A DNA stretch of 64,000 nucleotides, from assembly GCF_004340665.1 (NCBI RefSeq), contig NZ_SLWO01000001.1, positions 684,450 through 748,449 on the forward strand, read 5' to 3'. The notes under the pieces were generated by a model, which worked only from the letters and a program-made list of their open reading frames with translations, had not been told where the DNA came from and ran no database searches. A program made the translations under genes and the position numbers. Every line of letters starts with the position of its first letter. Within the stretch, counting starts at the first letter, position 1. The DNA is from Pedobacter psychrotolerans (GTDB lineage: Bacteria > Bacteroidota > Bacteroidia > Sphingobacteriales > Sphingobacteriaceae). This document shows, in pieces, positions 9,161-18,028 of the stretch.

Positions 9161-9433
9161 ATAAGGACTGAAGTTACTTTAAGGCTACACTTTAGTTTCT
9201 TGGATTCATTTTGTAAGACTTGAATGCTTGCAATGACCGCGAATCGTTAATGATTTTTTATGCTGTTCTTAGCAATCATTTAGTGTTCTCAGATCATGCA
9301 AATGAGTTTTGCAGATATGAAGAAAAATTAATGTGATGTCAATACATTTATTTTATTGATTTTCAGCGAATTAAAAATTTAATTAAAAATCATTGATGAA
9401 CAATTTAACCTGCTGATCTGTTCATGATGCCGT

Positions 9434-10651
9434 ATGAGCAAACCACAAACCACTGCCCCGGTTGATAAGAAGATTATCTGGCCGCTACAATCCCTCAATT
9501 TTTTTATGGCAGACCTACAGGCTGGTGTGGGCCCTTTCCTGGGTATATTTTTATTGGCGCACGGTTGGAAAAGTGGATTGATTGGGTCTGTAATGACTAT
9601 TGGCGGTGTGGCTGGAATGATCATGACGATTCCTGCAGGTGCACTGATTGATGCCACTAAAAGAAAACGGTTTTATGTGGTGATCTCTGCCATTTTTACC
9701 ACCCTCGCTTCATGCATTGTGTTATTTACACAAGAATTCTGGTTGGTGAGCATCTCCCAGGTAGCCACTGCTATTGCAGGTTCCGTTATTGCCCCGGCAA
9801 TGATTGCCATTACGCTAGGAATTGTGAAGCAGAAGGGATTTAACAGGCAGAATGGACATAATCAGGCTTTTAACCACGCGGGCAATGTAGTGGGGTCTGC
9901 GCTTTCAGGCTACCTCGGTTATAAATTTGGTATGCCAGCCATTTTTTTATTGGCGGCGCTTTTTGGTATATTATCAATCATAGCAGTGCTGATGATTCCC
10001 GCAAAGGCGATTGATGACCAAGCCGCGAGGGGAATGAAAGAAGGAGGGGCGGACGAGCAGGCCAGTGGATTTAAGGTGCTCTTTAAATGCAAGCCTTTAT
10101 TAATTCTTGCTGCAGCTCTGGCTTTATTTCACCTCGGTAATGGTGCAATGCTCCCGTTATATGGTCTTGCTGCTGCGGCAAATGATCAGGAGAATGCCTC
10201 CATGTTTGTGGCGATGACCATTATCATTGCACAACTGGTGATGATTGGAACTTCATTAATCGCCATGCGGATGGCTGAGAAAAGTGGCTTTTGGCTGGTA
10301 TTATTAATCTCCTTTATTTCTTTGCCTATTCGTGGTTTTATTGCCGCCTACCTTCATAGCCACATCGGAATTTATCCAGTGCAGGTATTAGATGGTATTG
10401 GTGCTGGTTTGCAGAGTGTAGCAGTTCCGGGTTTGGTAGCACATATTTTAAATGGTACCGGCCGGGTGAATATTGGACAGGGTGCAGTGATGACTGTTCA
10501 GGGATTAGGTGCTTCTTTAAGTCCGGCTATTGGAGGCTGGATAGCTGAAGGAATGGGTTATAATTCCGCATTTCTGATTCTTGGGAGCTTCGCTGCAGGC
10601 TCAATCCTTTTGTGGTTAATTTTTGCTAGAACCCTTAAAGCAGTTAGCTAG
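9434..10651 (+). CDS. Major facilitator superfamily transporter
   Basis: The 405-residue protein has about 12 hydrophobic helices in two halves, with a short acidic/polar loop near the middle (about residues 195-210). The first loop contains KSGLIGSVMTIGGVAGM and a DATKRKRFYV segment, matching the MFS motif-A region. It is an inner-membrane secondary transporter, probably for export, of unknown substrate. It is transcribed divergently from the RND operon across a 346-bp gap and is followed by another transporter gene 117 bases downstream. Confidence 0.88.
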   Translation: MSKPQTTAPVDKKIIWPLQSLNFFMADLQAGVGPFLGIFLLAHGWKSGLIGSVMTIGGVAGMIMTIPAGALIDATKRKRFYVVISAIFTTLASCIVLFTQEFWLVSISQVATAIAGSVIAPAMIAITLGIVKQKGFNRQNGHNQAFNHAGNVVGSALSGYLGYKFGMPAIFLLAALFGILSIIAVLMIPAKAIDDQAARGMKEGGADEQASGFKVLFKCKPLLILAAALALFHLGNGAMLPLYGLAAAANDQENASMFVAMTIIIAQLVMIGTSLIAMRMAEKSGFWLVLLISFISLPIRGFIAAYLHSHIGIYPVQVLDGIGAGLQSVAVPGLVAHILNGTGRVNIGQGAVMTVQGLGASLSPAIGGWIAEGMGYNSAFLILGSFAAGSILLWLIFARTLKAVS

Positions 10652-10768
10652 GTAGTTAATTCCATCGGGTGCCATTACAATTCATCTTTACCTCATGCAA
10701 AAATATTATTTTTGAACACACTGGTGTTTAAGCCACATGCCAAACCATCTTAACCATAGCAGCATCAC

Positions 10769-12013
10769 ATGATTTATCTTCCAACCTGGATCATTTCATT
10801 TCTGGCCATTGCAGGCGTAATTATCCGCCCTTTTAAAGTTACTGAAGCTGTTTATGCGGTAACGGGCGCAATTTTATTATTGCTTCTTCAGCAGATTAAT
10901 TACCATGAGGCAGTAGCTGGTATGGCTAAGGGAATAGACGTTTACTTGTTTCTGACGGGGATGATGCTACTGGCAGAAACGGCCAGAGCAGAAAAACTGT
11001 TTGACTGGCTCGCCGCACATGCTACTTTAATGGCTAAAGGTTCGCCCTCCCGGTTGTTTTTGCTCATCTACCTGGTTGGGATTGCGGTTACCACTTTGTT
11101 ATCAAATGATGCGGCGGCTGTTGTATTAACGCCTGCGGTAGCCGCTGCTGTAAGCGCAGCCAAGGTAGAAAAGCCACTTCCATACTTATTAATCTGTGCT
11201 TTTATTGCGAATGCGGCTTCTTTTGTATTGCCTATTTCTAATCCCGCCAACCTGGTTATTTATGGTAGTCATATGCCTTCCTTGTATCAATGGCTTTCTA
11301 CCTACTTGATTCCTTCTATTTGTGCCATTACGGTAACTTATCTGGTATTGTATTTTACACAGCGGAGTGCTTTCAGCCATCAGATCAGAACTGATATTCA
11401 GCTTCCAAAATTATCTAGTGGCGGGCGAACAGCGCTTTTAGGCATTGGTATGACGGCCATCGTGTTACTGGTTGCTTCAGGATTAAATATGGACCTTGGT
11501 TTGCCTACGGCCATTACGGGGATATTAACCACAATAATCGTAATGATCAATGTTAAAAAAAGTCCTGTAACCGTTATCAAAGGTGTTTCATGGGCCGTGC
11601 TTCCTTTGGTAGCGGGTTTATTTGTGATTGTGGAGGCTTTAAACAAAACGGGGATGATCCAAAATCTGACGGCACTTTTGAATAAAGGCATTGCAGAATC
11701 AGCCACTGGGGCTGTATGGCTGAGTGGAATATTTACGGCATTTGCTTGTAACCTGATGAATAACCTGCCTGCCGGATTAATCGCGGGCAACGTACTTAAT
11801 CAGGGGCATTCTCCGGAAATGGTTAAAAGTGCCGTGTTAATTGGCATTGATTTAGGCCCTAATCTATCCATTACCGGATCATTGGCTACTATTTTATGGT
11901 TAGTGGCCTTACGTAGGGAAGGGCTGGATGTAAGTGCATGGAAATTTTTAAAACTTGGTGCCCTGGTGATGACGTTGGCACTGATTGCAGCGCTGGCTTC
12001 GTTATGGATTTGA
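10769..12013 (+). CDS. ArsB/NhaD-like anion or arsenite permease
   Basis: The 414-residue protein has 10-12 hydrophobic segments and the ion-transporter-superfamily pattern of ArsB/YbiR-like proteins: TTLLSNDAAAVVLTPAV in the first half, a second re-entrant-like segment FACNLMNNLPAGLIAGN, and ISNPANLVIYG. The family moves arsenite or other anions across the inner membrane. No arsR, arsC or other arsenic gene is nearby, so an arsenic role is not supported by context. Confidence 0.8.
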   Translation: MIYLPTWIISFLAIAGVIIRPFKVTEAVYAVTGAILLLLLQQINYHEAVAGMAKGIDVYLFLTGMMLLAETARAEKLFDWLAAHATLMAKGSPSRLFLLIYLVGIAVTTLLSNDAAAVVLTPAVAAAVSAAKVEKPLPYLLICAFIANAASFVLPISNPANLVIYGSHMPSLYQWLSTYLIPSICAITVTYLVLYFTQRSAFSHQIRTDIQLPKLSSGGRTALLGIGMTAIVLLVASGLNMDLGLPTAITGILTTIIVMINVKKSPVTVIKGVSWAVLPLVAGLFVIVEALNKTGMIQNLTALLNKGIAESATGAVWLSGIFTAFACNLMNNLPAGLIAGNVLNQGHSPEMVKSAVLIGIDLGPNLSITGSLATILWLVALRREGLDVSAWKFLKLGALVMTLALIAALASLWI

Positions 12014-12256
12014 TTGAGGTAAGATATTGGTACAAAGTCATATCCTGACAACGATTTTTATTTTATCGATTTTAAAGCGCTATGCCGCTGGGCATCAAAC
12101 TTTAAAGCAAGTTAGCATGATGTATAATGCTACAGTTTGAATATAGCTACTTCATCGTTATTTTAGCAAAAACCTAATGAACGTTAGCTGTTATCAGCAT
12201 GCTCAGAGATGAAGAAAATTTAATTTCATGTTCATTCCATGCATATTTGTCAATTA

Positions 12257-12264
12257 TACTTTTG
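12257..12264 (+). promoter_or_regulatory. Candidate -7 promoter box TACTTTTG
   Basis: TACTTTTG fits the Bacteroidota TAnnTTTG consensus 20 bases before the start of the secreted OB-like protein gene. A clear -33 TTTG element is not seen at the ideal distance, so support is moderate. Confidence 0.35.
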
Positions 12265-12284
12265 GAGTATAAATTATTAAAGAC

Positions 12285-13034
12285 ATGAAAAAAAACAATA
12301 ACAAAATCTGGTTGACAGCTGTGTTGTTAGCCGGAACATTTGCCCTTCAGGCACAGGAACTTCCAAAACCACCAGCAACGCCAACAGGCTTAACCGACCC
12401 TATCGCTAAAGGAGCGCCCCGCCCACCAATAGGCGCTCCAGGTGAACCACCAAGACCTCTTGAAGATATGCAACTTATTCAATTAACGACCATAAAAGGC
12501 ACCGTTGTGAATCCAATTGCCAATGAAGAGTTTGAATATAATGGCCTTTTAGTGCGGACGAGTAAGGGTGATGTGAGCGTAATGTTTCCACCACATTTAG
12601 GTGAAACAATCATTTCATCAGCAAAAAATGGTGCGCGTGTAACCATTACCGGCGACGAAAATACCAATCCTGAAGGAAAGAAAATCTTTCGTTTGAACAG
12701 TATTGAGGTTAACGGGAAACTGATTAGTGATACGCCTCCGGTAGCACCACTTATTAACGAGAGTCAGGAACAAAAAAGTTTCAGCGCCAACATTAAACAG
12801 TTAAACTATGGTTTGGAGAAAGAGGTTCGTGGCTTTACCCTTTCATCTGGAGAAAGTGTAAGCATTGCGCCGCACATTGCACAGCAGCTTACCAGCCAAT
12901 TAAAACCAGGCGAGAAGGTAGTGGTAACCGGTTTTGTAGAACCAAAGAGACCAGGTGTAATGTACAGCCAGAAAACAACCCTGATTAGGGCCAGAACATT
13001 GAACATTAACGGACAAACCTACCTGGTAAGATAA
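12285..13034 (+). CDS. Secreted protein with two OB-like domains, function unknown
   Basis: The 249-residue protein has a clear signal peptide (cleavage near ALQAQE, residue 25) and a proline-rich linker to about residue 60. Two similar halves follow: about 65-135 (IKGTVVNPIANEEFEYNG, then VTITGDE) and about 165-245 (EVRGFTLSSGE, then VVVTGFVEPKRPGV). Both read as beta-rich OB-fold-like domains of the kind seen in periplasmic proteins. I do not recognise the family. It lies directly upstream of an OmpR-type two-component pair and may be its target or accessory; that is inference. Confidence 0.75.
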   Translation: MKKNNNKIWLTAVLLAGTFALQAQELPKPPATPTGLTDPIAKGAPRPPIGAPGEPPRPLEDMQLIQLTTIKGTVVNPIANEEFEYNGLLVRTSKGDVSVMFPPHLGETIISSAKNGARVTITGDENTNPEGKKIFRLNSIEVNGKLISDTPPVAPLINESQEQKSFSANIKQLNYGLEKEVRGFTLSSGESVSIAPHIAQQLTSQLKPGEKVVVTGFVEPKRPGVMYSQKTTLIRARTLNINGQTYLVR

Positions 13035-13096
13035 TTTGCAGGATGCCACATTTTTATATTTAATTTGTGGCATCTGGCTTTTAAGGAAGATTTACG

Positions 13097-13780
13097 ATGA
13101 AGATACTGCTTATAGAAGATGAAATAAAGCTTGCAGGCTATATCAGAATGGCGCTTGAACAGGCTGGTTATGTGGTCGATCATGAATCAGATGGCACCAT
13201 TGGGCTTCAAACGGCCATGGTGAATCAATATGATTTGATCCTGTTGGATTTGATGCTTCCTTCGCAGAATGGTTTTGATATTCTTTCCAACTTGCGCAGT
13301 TTTGATAATTACGTTCCGGTGATCATCATTAGTGCCCTGGGTACCACAGAACAAGTGATTAAGGGCTTGGATGCGGGTGCTAATGATTATTTAAAAAAAC
13401 CTTTTGAAATGGAGGAGTTACTGGCCAGGGTTCGAGTATTGCAGCGTCAACATACGCCGAAGAGTTTATCAAAATTGAAAGTAGAAGATCTGGAGATTGA
13501 CCTGTTGAGCAGAGTGGTAAAGCGAGGTGAAAAAACAATTGCCTTAAGTAACCGTGAATTTCTGCTTTTGGAAATGCTCATGATCAATCCGGATAAGATT
13601 ATAACCAAGGCCCAGATACTGGATAAGGTATGGAATATGAGTTTTGATCCCGGCAGTAACGTCATTGAAGTGCATTTGTATCAGGTAAGGAAAAAAATTA
13701 ACGATGGATTTGAACACCAGCACATTCAAACAGTAATTAACAGGGGATATATCCTGAAAACTTCAAAATCAGCAGAATGA
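13097..13780 (+). CDS. OmpR-family response regulator
   Basis: The 227-residue protein has a receiver domain with Asp51 in LLDLMLPS, Lys in DYLKKPFEM, and a C-terminal winged-helix DNA-binding domain (LSNREFLLLEMLMINP, then VIEVHLYQVRKKI and a final NRGYILK wing). Length and domains are those of ArlR/CusR-type regulators. The stop overlaps the start of the kinase gene by four bases, so they form a coupled two-component system. Confidence 0.94.
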   Translation: MKILLIEDEIKLAGYIRMALEQAGYVVDHESDGTIGLQTAMVNQYDLILLDLMLPSQNGFDILSNLRSFDNYVPVIIISALGTTEQVIKGLDAGANDYLKKPFEMEELLARVRVLQRQHTPKSLSKLKVEDLEIDLLSRVVKRGEKTIALSNREFLLLEMLMINPDKIITKAQILDKVWNMSFDPGSNVIEVHLYQVRKKINDGFEHQHIQTVINRGYILKTSKSAE

Positions 13781-15126
13781 AACGCTATTTTTACCGTGGG
13801 CTCAGATTCAGAATGACCTTGCTATTCAGCATAGTCTTTATTGTGATTAATCTGGTTTTTGGTAGGCTGATCTTTCATTATTTTAAAAATGGCTATGTTG
13901 AAAATTATAACAAATACCTTTACACCAGGGCTCAAACCATACTAGACAAAACTGAAATCAATCCTGATATCATTGCACTGCCAGATTCAGGAGAATCTAT
14001 TCGTGTGTTTTACCATAATAACCAAAGGCAACCTGTTTTAGTATTTCAATCTCCGGGCATCATTTCCCATTTGCAGGTACCAGATCATTCTGTTTTGATT
14101 GATAGCCTGGGCCAATATGGTGTTTACCTTAAAAAGGAGAATTATGATGGGCGACCTGTTGAACTTTTGCTCACCGTTTCGGATTATTCTTTAAAGCATA
14201 AAATCAATCAGTTTACCTTATTGATGGTTGCACTTACCGGGGTAAGTTTACTGGCCAGTGCTGTTTCTGCCTATTTTGCTTCCGGGTGGTTAATCAGGCC
14301 CATACGGTCGATCGCGATGCAAGCCTCCGAAATTAATACTGAACGGCTGGGGCAGCGAATCCAAATTACGGAAACCCATGATGAGCTTGAACAACTGGCA
14401 AAAACCATTAATGAGATGATTGGTAGGATAGAGGATGAGCAGCAAACCCGCAATCATTTCTTTGCTGCTGCATCGCATGAACTCCGTACACCTTTGGCTA
14501 ATCTTCGTGCACAAACTGAACTTGAATTAGGCAATAGAAATTCAAGAGCTGATCAGGATTTGCTAGGTAGCCAGCTCGCTGAGATTAGTCGTTTGCAGTC
14601 TATTGTAGAACAGTTTTTGCTCATCAGCGAATTCAGCCAAAATGGATTGTTGTTAATAAAAAGCAAGATTGATATTTCCGATCAGTTATTTAAGGTTTTT
14701 GCCAGAAATAACCATCAGGCTCAAATGCGAAACATTGTTTACGACATGCAATTTAGCGAGAGCATCGCATCTTTTGAAATGGAGGTAGACGCTGAAAAGA
14801 TGGAGATGGTTTGGCAAAACCTTCTACAAAATGCATTGAAATATATGCCTCAGGGTGCTACACTGCTTTGTTCGATTGAGCAGGTTAATGATAATCTGGT
14901 GATCAGTTTTCAAAATCCCATTCTTCAGAAGCAGGTAAATGTTGCAGTGCTGGGAACTCCTTTTACCAAAGGGAGATCCATCACCTCTGGTTCAGGTTTG
15001 GGCATTTGGCTTTGCAAAGAAATTTTAGAGGCACATGGTGGAATGCTTAAATTGGAAAGCCAGGCTTATCGTTTCAGTGCTACTGTATATCTGAAATCAC
15101 CAACTGGAAAAGAAGAGAAGCCTTAA
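13777..15126 (+). CDS. HAMP-domain sensor histidine kinase
   Basis: The 449-residue protein has a membrane helix at about 14-33, a periplasmic sensor region of about 110 residues, a second helix at about 147-170 and a HAMP linker. The HisKA domain has His234 in ASHELRTPL, and the HATPase domain has an N-box (NLLQNALKY) and a G-box (GSGLGIWLCKEIL). It partners the OmpR-type regulator just upstream. The sensed signal is unknown. Confidence 0.94.
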   Translation: MKRYFYRGLRFRMTLLFSIVFIVINLVFGRLIFHYFKNGYVENYNKYLYTRAQTILDKTEINPDIIALPDSGESIRVFYHNNQRQPVLVFQSPGIISHLQVPDHSVLIDSLGQYGVYLKKENYDGRPVELLLTVSDYSLKHKINQFTLLMVALTGVSLLASAVSAYFASGWLIRPIRSIAMQASEINTERLGQRIQITETHDELEQLAKTINEMIGRIEDEQQTRNHFFAAASHELRTPLANLRAQTELELGNRNSRADQDLLGSQLAEISRLQSIVEQFLLISEFSQNGLLLIKSKIDISDQLFKVFARNNHQAQMRNIVYDMQFSESIASFEMEVDAEKMEMVWQNLLQNALKYMPQGATLLCSIEQVNDNLVISFQNPILQKQVNVAVLGTPFTKGRSITSGSGLGIWLCKEILEAHGGMLKLESQAYRFSATVYLKSPTGKEEKP

Positions 15127-15195
15127 TTCGATAAATCTTTAGTGTAAATCCTTTTCTGATTGCAAAGTGTAATTACAATTGAAGGTAAAGCCAAA

Positions 15196-15228
15196 TAACG
15201 ATCAGGAGGTTCGGTATCCTGATCGTTA
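15196..15228. terminator. Bidirectional terminator-like hairpin
   Basis: A 12-bp perfect stem (15196-15207 with 15217-15228; arm TAACGATCAGGA) with a 9-base loop lies between the converging kinase and NmrA-family genes. A/T-rich sequence flanks it on both sides. Confidence 0.6.
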
Positions 15229-15239
15229 AACAGATCTGA

Positions 15240-16121
15240 TTAATTAAAATGAGTAGCAAACTCCTTTGCAAAATCATTGATCTTTACAGTCCCTGTAATT
15301 GGTGCGCCACTCTTATCAAAGTCAGCCTGTAACAGGTTATTGCGCATAGAACTACCCATTTCAACATATAACGCTGCAAGTTCATTTGAAAAACCTGCCT
15401 GTTTCATGCCACTTAAAGACTCTTCATCACTAAATTCTACCCATTTTAAATCTGGTTTTCCAATGGCCTGTCCAATGGCTTGAGTAGCTTCGCCTACGGA
15501 GATATAATCACTGGCAATATAACGAATAGAGTATTCGCTGCCAGTCTTTATCAGTTCTTCAGCAGCTACCGCAGCAATGTGCTCCGGGTGTACCTGTGGA
15601 ATTCTGGTTTCGGCAGGATAATTCGATCCCATAAAACCTGCATTTTTAATCATAGGGATATCTCTATAATAATTGGAATAGAAATAACCAGGGCGGAGAA
15701 AAGTAACAAAGGTATTGTTTAATGTTTTGTAGTTTTGTTCTATCTGATGTAAAGCTACAATAGGCCCTGTTCCTGCTGCTAAATCGGCACCAAGGCTACT
15801 TAACATCACCACTCTTTTGATACCTGCTGATTCAATGGCCTGCTTAAATGTTTCGCCTACCTCAATGGTTTTTTGAATGATGTTTTGTTCGCCATAGTTT
15901 GGCGGAGTCATCACAAATACTGCATCTGCACCTGCAAATACTGATTTTAAAAAAGCAAGATCTTTAACAGATCCAATTGCTGCCTTTGCACCAATCTTTT
16001 CAATTTCTGCTTTTCGCTCTTTATTACTGCTAATAACTGTAAGATCGTGGCCTTCTTTGATTAGTATCTGAGAAAGGTGCTTACCTATATTGCCCAACGA
16101 GCCGGTAATTGTAATTTTCAT
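15240..16121 (-). CDS. NmrA-family NAD(P)-binding oxidoreductase (QorB-like)
   Basis: The 293-residue protein is an atypical short-chain dehydrogenase. It has an N-terminal Rossmann motif (ITGSLGNIGKHL), a helix with VMLSSLGAD, and no classical YxxxK pair in the usual place, as in NmrA/QorB-like proteins. QorB reduces quinones with NADPH. It is divergent from an HxlR-type regulator (16204-16584) with a palindromic site between them. This arrangement matches the E. coli qorB (ytfG) and qorR (ytfH) pair, so redox-responsive control of this gene is likely. Confidence 0.82.
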   Translation of the reverse strand: MKITITGSLGNIGKHLSQILIKEGHDLTVISSNKERKAEIEKIGAKAAIGSVKDLAFLKSVFAGADAVFVMTPPNYGEQNIIQKTIEVGETFKQAIESAGIKRVVMLSSLGADLAAGTGPIVALHQIEQNYKTLNNTFVTFLRPGYFYSNYYRDIPMIKNAGFMGSNYPAETRIPQVHPEHIAAVAAEELIKTGSEYSIRYIASDYISVGEATQAIGQAIGKPDLKWVEFSDEESLSGMKQAGFSNELAALYVEMGSSMRNNLLQADFDKSGAPITGTVKINDFAKEFATHFN

Positions 16122-16163
16122 CTTGTTTATTTTAAATTAAGTAGCATAAAGGTATATTCGCAA

Positions 16164-16181
16164 ATACTCTTGTACAAGTAC
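16164..16181. promoter_or_regulatory. HxlR-type operator candidate
   Basis: In the divergent promoter region TACT (16165-16168) and AGTA (16177-16180) flank a CTTGTACAAG palindrome (16169-16178). HxlR/YodB-type regulators bind similar spaced TACT/AGTA inverted repeats. The site is 26 bases before the HxlR gene and 43 bases before the NmrA-like gene, well placed to control both. Confidence 0.5.
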
Positions 16182-16203
16182 TTACCCCAAAGTGTGTATC
16201 CAT

Positions 16204-16584
16204 ATGTCATTGATTAAACAATCATCTACCATACAGCAGAATAAAAAAATAGCGCTTAACCTATGCCCGGTAACGTATACCCTGGAAAAGATTGGCGGAT
16301 ACTGGAAGCCCTTTATCATCTATCATTTGGTTGAGGGAGTGAAACGGTATGGGGAACTAAAGAGGGCAATACCTGCCATCACTGAGAAAGTATTGATCCA
16401 ACACCTTAAACAAATGGAATCAGACGGGTTAATCATCAGAGAGGCAAAGGCGGTTGTTCCACCTTTTGTTACCTATCGGCTAAGTGTTGCCGGCTTAAAA
16501 ATTTTACCAGTAATTCAAGCGATGGCGCAATGGGCAACTGATGATATGGAACAATCTACAAGTGATCATTTAGCAGCAGATTAA
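16204..16584 (+). CDS. HxlR-family transcriptional regulator
   Basis: The ATG at 16204 (MSLIKQSS) is chosen over an upstream GTG at 16192. The 126-residue protein has the HxlR winged helix (CPVTYTLEKIGGYWKPFIIYHL, shown here in part; then ELKRAIPAITEKVLIQHLKQ and a LIIREAKAVVPPFVTYRLS wing). The early Cys before PVTYTLEKIGG corresponds to the redox-sensing Cys of many HxlR/YodB/QorR members. It probably represses the divergent NmrA-like gene and itself. Confidence 0.88.
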   Translation: MSLIKQSSTIQQNKKIALNLCPVTYTLEKIGGYWKPFIIYHLVEGVKRYGELKRAIPAITEKVLIQHLKQMESDGLIIREAKAVVPPFVTYRLSVAGLKILPVIQAMAQWATDDMEQSTSDHLAAD

Positions 16585-16645
16585 CAGCTGTTAAAATAAA
16601 AACCTGAATTTGATCATTATGAATTGATTTTAACACCCCGGTCTG

Positions 16646-16680
16646 CGACCATCCCCTCTGAAAGAGGGGAATTACGGTCG
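16646..16680. terminator. Hairpin between convergent genes
   Basis: TCCCCTCT at 16652-16659 pairs with AGAGGGGA at 16663-16670 over a 3-base loop. An outer CGACC/GGTCG pair (16646-16650 with 16676-16680) extends it. It lies between the HxlR gene and the converging DoxX gene. The C/G-rich arms resemble those in the tandem repeat region at 30665-31412. Confidence 0.45.
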
Positions 16681-16755
16681 CCTGTAAGGCATATTATTAA
16701 TCCAACTCAGTATAAAAGGATTATCAGTGTGTTTTTACATCCCTGTAAAAACCGA

Positions 16756-17214
16756 TCATTGCCAGTTTTTGATTGCCGATAAGTAGGTCCAGGCAATAAA
16801 CAGTATTTGTAAAGGGATTCTGAACCATAGATAATTTATCCCACTTCCGTTATAGGTGGCTTTTTGATAATCAATATGCTTAATTGCTGCATATATATTT
16901 GATGGAAGGATGAGGAGAAAAAATGCAATTAACAACCAGGCTGTCATTACGCTGAATGCTGGAATAAACAGACCAATGGCGGCGGCAATTTCAATAATTC
17001 CTGTTAGGTATACTACCTGTGCTTTATAAGGTACAAAATCTGGCAGCATCATGGCCATTCCATTATTAAAGGCAAAGTGTGCAGAGGCGGTAAATAGCAA
17101 CATCACAGACATTGCAATTTTGCCGGAAAGCGCAGGTTCATAATTCCCCCGGAAAATTTTATTGAAGGCTAGAGAAAGAATAAATACACTGATTAAAACG
17201 AGTAAAGGTTTCAT
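16756..17214 (-). CDS. DoxX-family integral membrane protein
   Basis: The 152-residue protein has four hydrophobic helices and a DoxX-like core (MSVMLLFTASAHFAF, then YLTGIIEIAAAIGLFIP). DoxX-like proteins are small inner-membrane proteins linked to quinone or redox functions, with no firm general role. It is 53 bases downstream of a Crp-like regulator on the same strand, so the two are probably cotranscribed. Confidence 0.82.
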   Translation of the reverse strand: MKPLLVLISVFILSLAFNKIFRGNYEPALSGKIAMSVMLLFTASAHFAFNNGMAMMLPDFVPYKAQVVYLTGIIEIAAAIGLFIPAFSVMTAWLLIAFFLLILPSNIYAAIKHIDYQKATYNGSGINYLWFRIPLQILFIAWTYLSAIKNWQ

Positions 17215-17267
17215 TGTTTTTTTTGGTAAAGGTCTGGCTATTTATCTAATGTAACAATGAACCCAGG

Positions 17268-17834
17268 TTAAGAAATTCGCTTACGGATTCTGCTGAGTGC
17301 TTGCGGGGTAATGCCAATATAGGAGGCGATATACTTCAACGGTATCTGTTTAATGAGTTGCGGCTGTTCTGAAAATAATTTCAGGTAACGTTGCTCTGCG
17401 GTATCATTCAAAAGGGACAGTTCTCGTTTTGATTTTTTTAGAAATAAATCTTCACTGGCATGCCGGCCAATGGTGTTCCCAATTTCAGTTTCTTGATAAA
17501 TGGTTTGCAGGTCATCATAAGAGATTCGCCAGAGAATGGTTTTTTCTAACGTTTCAACCTGGTAAGCGGATGCTTGCTGAGTAAGAAAAGAATCATAAGC
17601 ACTCACAAAACCATCATCAAAAACAAAGGTAAAGGTCAGGTCGTTTTCTTCCTTTGGCAGGTAAAACCGGATAATGCCTTTTTCTACAAAAGACAAGTGC
17701 TTTTCGATTTGTCCGGTTTTTAAAAGCAGATGCTTTTTTGGATATTCACAGCGTTCTATTTTTGATGAAAAGGCTTTCCAATCCTGATCGCTCATTTTTA
17801 AATTCTTTTCAAAATATTTTCTGATTTGTTCCAT
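17268..17834 (-). CDS. Crp/Fnr-family transcriptional regulator
   Basis: The 188-residue protein has a cyclic-nucleotide-binding-like beta-roll (residues 15-115; LSFVEKGIIRFYLPKEENDLTF). A C-terminal helix-turn-helix follows (IPLKYIASYIGITPQALSRIRK). The phosphate-binding cassette of true CRP is not evident, as is usual in this Bacteroidota subgroup. It probably regulates the DoxX gene that follows. Confidence 0.88.
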   Translation of the reverse strand: MEQIRKYFEKNLKMSDQDWKAFSSKIERCEYPKKHLLLKTGQIEKHLSFVEKGIIRFYLPKEENDLTFTFVFDDGFVSAYDSFLTQQASAYQVETLEKTILWRISYDDLQTIYQETEIGNTIGRHASEDLFLKKSKRELSLLNDTAEQRYLKLFSEQPQLIKQIPLKYIASYIGITPQALSRIRKRIS

Positions 17835-18028
17835 TAAGTATTGATGCTCTGCTGCTTATTCTGGCTTTGGTAAGTAAAGTTATATTTGCTTTAATTGGAT
17901 CACAAGTTACAAAAAACAGCAATTGTTTGTAGAATCTAACATCAAATTAAACAAATAAATTATACAAGATTTTACTAACTTTACTATGCCTTTTTGGAAA
18001 ATTAATCATTTCCCTTGGGAACGAATGA

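Noticed and set aside
10769..12013. Arsenic resistance operon
   Set aside because: Only the ArsB-like permease is present; no arsR, arsC, arsM or acr3 neighbours.
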